Assembly (NCBI GenBank): GCA_030247855.1
Contig: JAPDRN010000053.1
Location: forward strand, 62,001 to 126,000
From: Knufia peltigerae
Lineage: Eukaryota; Ascomycota; Eurotiomycetes; Chaetothyriales; Trichomeriaceae
DNA length: 64,000 bases
Reading direction: 5' to 3'
In this document: positions 61,196-64,000 of the stretch, one piece after another
Layout: each line of letters starts with the position of its first letter
Position numbering within the stretch: position 1 is the stretch's first letter
Notes under the pieces: generated by a model
Database searches by the model: none
Told to the model about the DNA's origin: nothing
What the model saw: only the letters and a program-made list of their open reading frames with translations
Translations under genes and position numbers: made by a program

Positions 61196-62806
61196 ATGTC
61201 AGATCCTATACAAATACCGCGGGCGCAAGACCACGAGGCCTACGGAGACGAAGCCGCAGCTGCAGATCTCCCCAGCAGTTTAGGATCTACCCACGATGGA
61301 AGCGAAGCCCTCACACCCGGTTGGCAATCGTCCTCACCGGGCAGTCCATATCTCTTGTCGAGAAACTCATCATATATCGGAAGTCAATCTCACCAGGAGG
61401 ATTGGGAGATACCGTTGGACAAGATCACGTTTTTCGACATTTTCGACAACCTAGCCTTGCCCTCGAAGCTGGAAAAGTGGCAGGCAACACTATCGGCACA
61501 AAAGGAGAAGATAGCAAAGCAACAAGAGCGGATTCGGACGTCAGGGAACAATGCCAAAGATAGAGCCGTGGCTGAGTGGCGCAAGCGCGTGCCCACCGCC
61601 GACGAACAGCTCGCCAAGTACCGGAGACGCATGAAGAGATCGGTCGACGAGCTCAACAAGAGATGGAACGACACGGTCACCGTGTCCGTACGAGAAAAGG
61701 TATCTTTCATTTCCGCCGTCCTCAACGTCTTCATCAGCGGGTACCTGATCGGGGCCGTGCCCGAATACTTCTACTACTGGTTCACGATACAACTGTTATA
61801 CTTTATGCCCATCAGGCTCATCACCTACCGCCAAAAGGGCTACCACTACTTCCTCGCAGACCTGTGCTACTTTGTCAACTTTCTCCTGCTGCTCGCGGTC
61901 TGGGGCTTCCCTCGATCGAAACGCCTCCTCATCAGCACCTACTGTCTGGCTTATGGAAACAACGCCGTGGCCATTGTCATGTGGCGCAACTCTCTCGTCT
62001 TCCACTCGCTGGACAAGGTGACCAGTCTCTTCATCCACGTCATGCCCCCAGTCGCCCTGCACTGCATGGTCCATCTGACGCCGGATGAGTTTTTGCGCCA
62101 CCGCTTTCCGGCCGTGTACACCATCAAATCCAGCCTGCCGGGCTCAAAGGACCACTACAACCTATGGGCAATGTTGGGCTGGGCCTCGCTGCCCTACGCG
62201 GTGTGGCAACTCTCGTACCACTTCCTGATCACTGTCCGGAGACGCGAAAAGATCGCCGCCGGCCGCCCGACCTCCTTCACCTGGCTGCGCAAATCATACG
62301 CGACGACGTGGATCGGCAAAGTCGTCATCTCGCTCCCAAACGCGCTGCAAGAACCGGCGTTCATGCTCATCCAGTACAGCTATGCCTTGCTCACCATCGT
62401 CCCCTGCCCAATATGGTTCTGGTACAGGTGGGCCAGTGCGGCTTTTCTCCTGTTCGTATTCAGCTGGAGCGTCTGGAACGGCGCAAACTACTACATGGAC
62501 GTCTTTGGCAAGAGGTTCCAGAAGGAACTGGAGCAGATGAAGCGCGACGTCGCCAAGTGGCAAAACAGTCCAGGTGCCACGCTCAGTCCTCCCAGTGGAC
62601 CCGTGGACGCGGATGTGTCGAGCGTCGACGGCGGCGCCAGGGGCGGCGGCGGGAATGACCCAAACAAGCGAAGGAGTATCGACCAGATCCCTCTGCTGGA
62701 CGAGACCCATCAAAATGGCAAAGTGGATTCTGGTGCACGATCCACAGGTACAGATTTACTCAATGATTCGAATTCGAGTGTGTTTGACAGGAAATCTGCG
62801 TCGTGA
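61196..62806 (+). CDS. GPC1: glycerophosphocholine acyltransferase Gpc1 (DUF2838)
   Basis: Single exon of 536 residues from the first in-frame ATG at 61196. The cytosolic N-terminus (about 1-190) ends in a basic coiled coil. The DUF2838/GPCAT membrane core follows, with about eight helices: VSFISAVLNVFISGYLIGAV, YFYYWFTIQLLYFMPIRLIT, FLADLCYFVNFLLLLAVWGF, then HVMPPVALHCMVHL, LPYAVWQLSYHFLITV, and the conserved LPNALQEPAFMLIQYSYALL and WNGANYYMDVFGKRFQKEL. In yeast and plants Gpc1 transfers an acyl group from acyl-CoA to glycerophosphocholine to make lyso-phosphatidylcholine, salvaging deacylated lipid; the same reaction at the ER is inferred. The C-terminal 60 residues are Gly/Ser/Asp-rich and variable. 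Codons are GC-rich. Confidence 0.95.
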   Translation: MSDPIQIPRAQDHEAYGDEAAAADLPSSLGSTHDGSEALTPGWQSSSPGSPYLLSRNSSYIGSQSHQEDWEIPLDKITFFDIFDNLALPSKLEKWQATLSAQKEKIAKQQERIRTSGNNAKDRAVAEWRKRVPTADEQLAKYRRRMKRSVDELNKRWNDTVTVSVREKVSFISAVLNVFISGYLIGAVPEYFYYWFTIQLLYFMPIRLITYRQKGYHYFLADLCYFVNFLLLLAVWGFPRSKRLLISTYCLAYGNNAVAIVMWRNSLVFHSLDKVTSLFIHVMPPVALHCMVHLTPDEFLRHRFPAVYTIKSSLPGSKDHYNLWAMLGWASLPYAVWQLSYHFLITVRRREKIAAGRPTSFTWLRKSYATTWIGKVVISLPNALQEPAFMLIQYSYALLTIVPCPIWFWYRWASAAFLLFVFSWSVWNGANYYMDVFGKRFQKELEQMKRDVAKWQNSPGATLSPPSGPVDADVSSVDGGARGGGGNDPNKRRSIDQIPLLDETHQNGKVDSGARSTGTDLLNDSNSSVFDRKSAS

Positions 62807-63366
62807 GTGCATCGCGAGGTCGTTGGTTGCTTTTCAAGAAAGGGATCTCTTGTTGGCTGGTGGGTGGGTGGATGGGAGGAATGGTATGCGAACAGTAATC
62901 CGACGAGAGAGAGCAAAAGGCGTGCTTCAAATCCTCTTTTTCTCGCTTACTTGCTGGCTCGCTTCATTGCTTGTTTGGTTTTCAGCATTTCCGACGGTCA
63001 TTTTTTGCTGTGCTAGGCGTTGTTCGGGAGTGCAACGACACGAGATTGATACCCCCCTGGGCCATGGGTTGTGCTGTATATGTGGATTGGCTTTTTTCAA
63101 TACCTGTATCATGGTCGAATGAACTACACTATACCTGATCTTTTGCTTGTTGGCCTGTTCATCGCTCTGTCACTTCGATGGTCTAACCAATCCTCCCTCT
63201 AACACTGTTGATTGTGACTTCCTAGGTAAGATTTGGTCTCGGAATTGAAAAACTCCTAAACAAAAGTACTTGAGTGAGCCATCTCACTAAGATACACTCT
63301 CGACCACCTGGCACCGTCCTTGGGCCAGCAGCCATTGTACTCCGTGGTAGTCCTAGTATTTGCTGG
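62807..63366. other. convergent intergenic region
   Basis: 3' UTRs of Gpc1 and the last gene. No gene seen. Confidence 0.45.
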
Positions 63367-64000
63367 TCAATCCGATTCCAAATTGCCCTCACAGACGACA
63401 TCCGTCCACAAATCTCTCCCGACGCCCTCGCACTCTGGGCCATCGAACCACAAGAATTTCGTTATGATTCTCCTCACCTCGTCCCACGCATCTTTTTCGT
63501 CGCAATAGCAGCACGACGCCGACATGGGACTCCTCTGACGTACCAACAAATCCACAAACCACTGCCTCGCAGTATCATCTTCTTCGGCCACCACCCCACC
63601 GATCACTGCCGACCAGAGCAACAAGTCCGAGTAGTTGGCTTGGTCACTCCACAAGCCAAGTCCCATGCACCCCTTCAGGGCGGTCATGATCTGCTTGGCC
63701 AGAGCGCCGTGCACGCCCGCCACGGTCGGCATGGGAAAGAGCACGAGCAGCGTGTAAGCAAGCGTCGAGGACCTGACGACTTGATATAGAGCTTGTAGGT
63801 GCGCAATTTCCGCGACCGAAGACGTTTGGAATTCAGGTGTCTTGCATGTGCAAGTATCATAACTCGCGGCCGCAGCTAAATCTCCAGACGTCAACGTCGG
63901 GTTCAGACTCAATAGATCATGAGTCACGCTATTTCGAGCCCAGAGAATCTGAACCAGTGACGGCGCACCGGGCTGTTGGGAGAGATACATATCATATCCG
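63367..64000 (-). CDS. 3' part of a fungal regulator-like protein (partial)
   Basis: A minus-strand frame runs from the window end to a stop at 63367. It has an ATG at 63990 but stays open beyond it, so the true start is probably outside. The C-terminal landmarks are SDLLLWSAVIGGVVAEEDD, RQWFVDLL, then DAWDEVRRIITKFLWFDG and a final GxxLW (GRDLW). This pattern closes many proteins with the fungal-specific transcription factor domain, the same broad family as the gene at 51314-52858. The DNA-binding part, if any, is not in the window. Function is not assignable. Confidence 0.72.
   Translation of the reverse strand, partial: GYDMYLSQQPGAPSLVQILWARNSVTHDLLSLNPTLTSGDLAAAASYDTCTCKTPEFQTSSVAEIAHLQALYQVVRSSTLAYTLLVLFPMPTVAGVHGALAKQIMTALKGCMGLGLWSDQANYSDLLLWSAVIGGVVAEEDDTARQWFVDLLVRQRSPMSASCCYCDEKDAWDEVRRIITKFLWFDGPECEGVGRDLWTDVVCEGNLESD

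Noticed and set aside
1..64000. tRNA or rRNA genes, secondary-metabolite cluster, CRISPR, intact transposons
   Set aside because: No B-box with a matching acceptor stem was spotted by eye, no polyketide or peptide synthetase, no arrays, and no transposase or reverse transcriptase motifs. A tRNA scan by program would be more sensitive.

Overview
The window is nuclear DNA of a filamentous ascomycete (Pezizomycotina). The evidence is 46-80 nt GT-AG introns with CTAAC-like branch points, a Zn2Cys6 regulator whose cysteine cluster is split by an intron, fungal-type orthologues (Vfa1, Yvh1, Gpc1, SRRM1-like PWI protein, LETM1, cohesin SMC1), proline/serine-rich regulators and gene deserts full of short palindromes. 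Compact introns and gene content would suit Eurotiomycetes, perhaps a black yeast (Chaetothyriales), but the sequence alone does not settle that. No tRNA, rRNA, CRISPR array or intact transposon was recognised.

Layout. 1-9.3 kb is gene-rich: an MFS transporter (+), a MOSC-domain protein (+), a BRCT protein (-) and a DUF2461 protein (+) with an anomalous 630-nt intron. 9.3-16.7 kb is a 7.3-kb desert ending in a pyrimidine-rich leader in front of a Zn2Cys6 regulator (16.7-18.1 kb). 18.1-29.8 kb is sparse: decayed-looking coding fragments and repeats at 20.4-22.7 kb, a Vfa1-like gene (+), and Yvh1 phosphatase (-) with a 710-nt intron carrying an opposite-strand reading frame. 29.8-43.3 kb holds one clear gene, a C2H2 regulator at 34.5-37.0 kb, plus microsatellites and many copies of a TACGGAGTA palindrome.

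From 43.3 kb to the end the DNA is gene-dense: a small gene with an apparent frameshift, a large unrecognised gene (-), a PWI/RS splicing co-activator (+), LETM1 (+), a regulator-like protein without a zinc cluster (+), an aldo/keto reductase (+), SMC1 (-), a small Cys-rich multi-exon gene (+), glycerophosphocholine acyltransferase (+), and the 3' part of a second regulator-like gene (-) running off the window.

The genes do not form one pathway or a biosynthetic cluster. They are mostly housekeeping (cohesin, splicing, mitochondrial ion homeostasis, ribosome-linked phosphatase, phospholipid salvage, ESCRT/Vps4 accessory factor) mixed with regulators. No unmistakable new system was found. The best leads are the two giant introns with long open frames, the C-run frameshift gene, the Cys-rich mini-gene, the decayed locus near 22 kb and the dispersed palindrome family.
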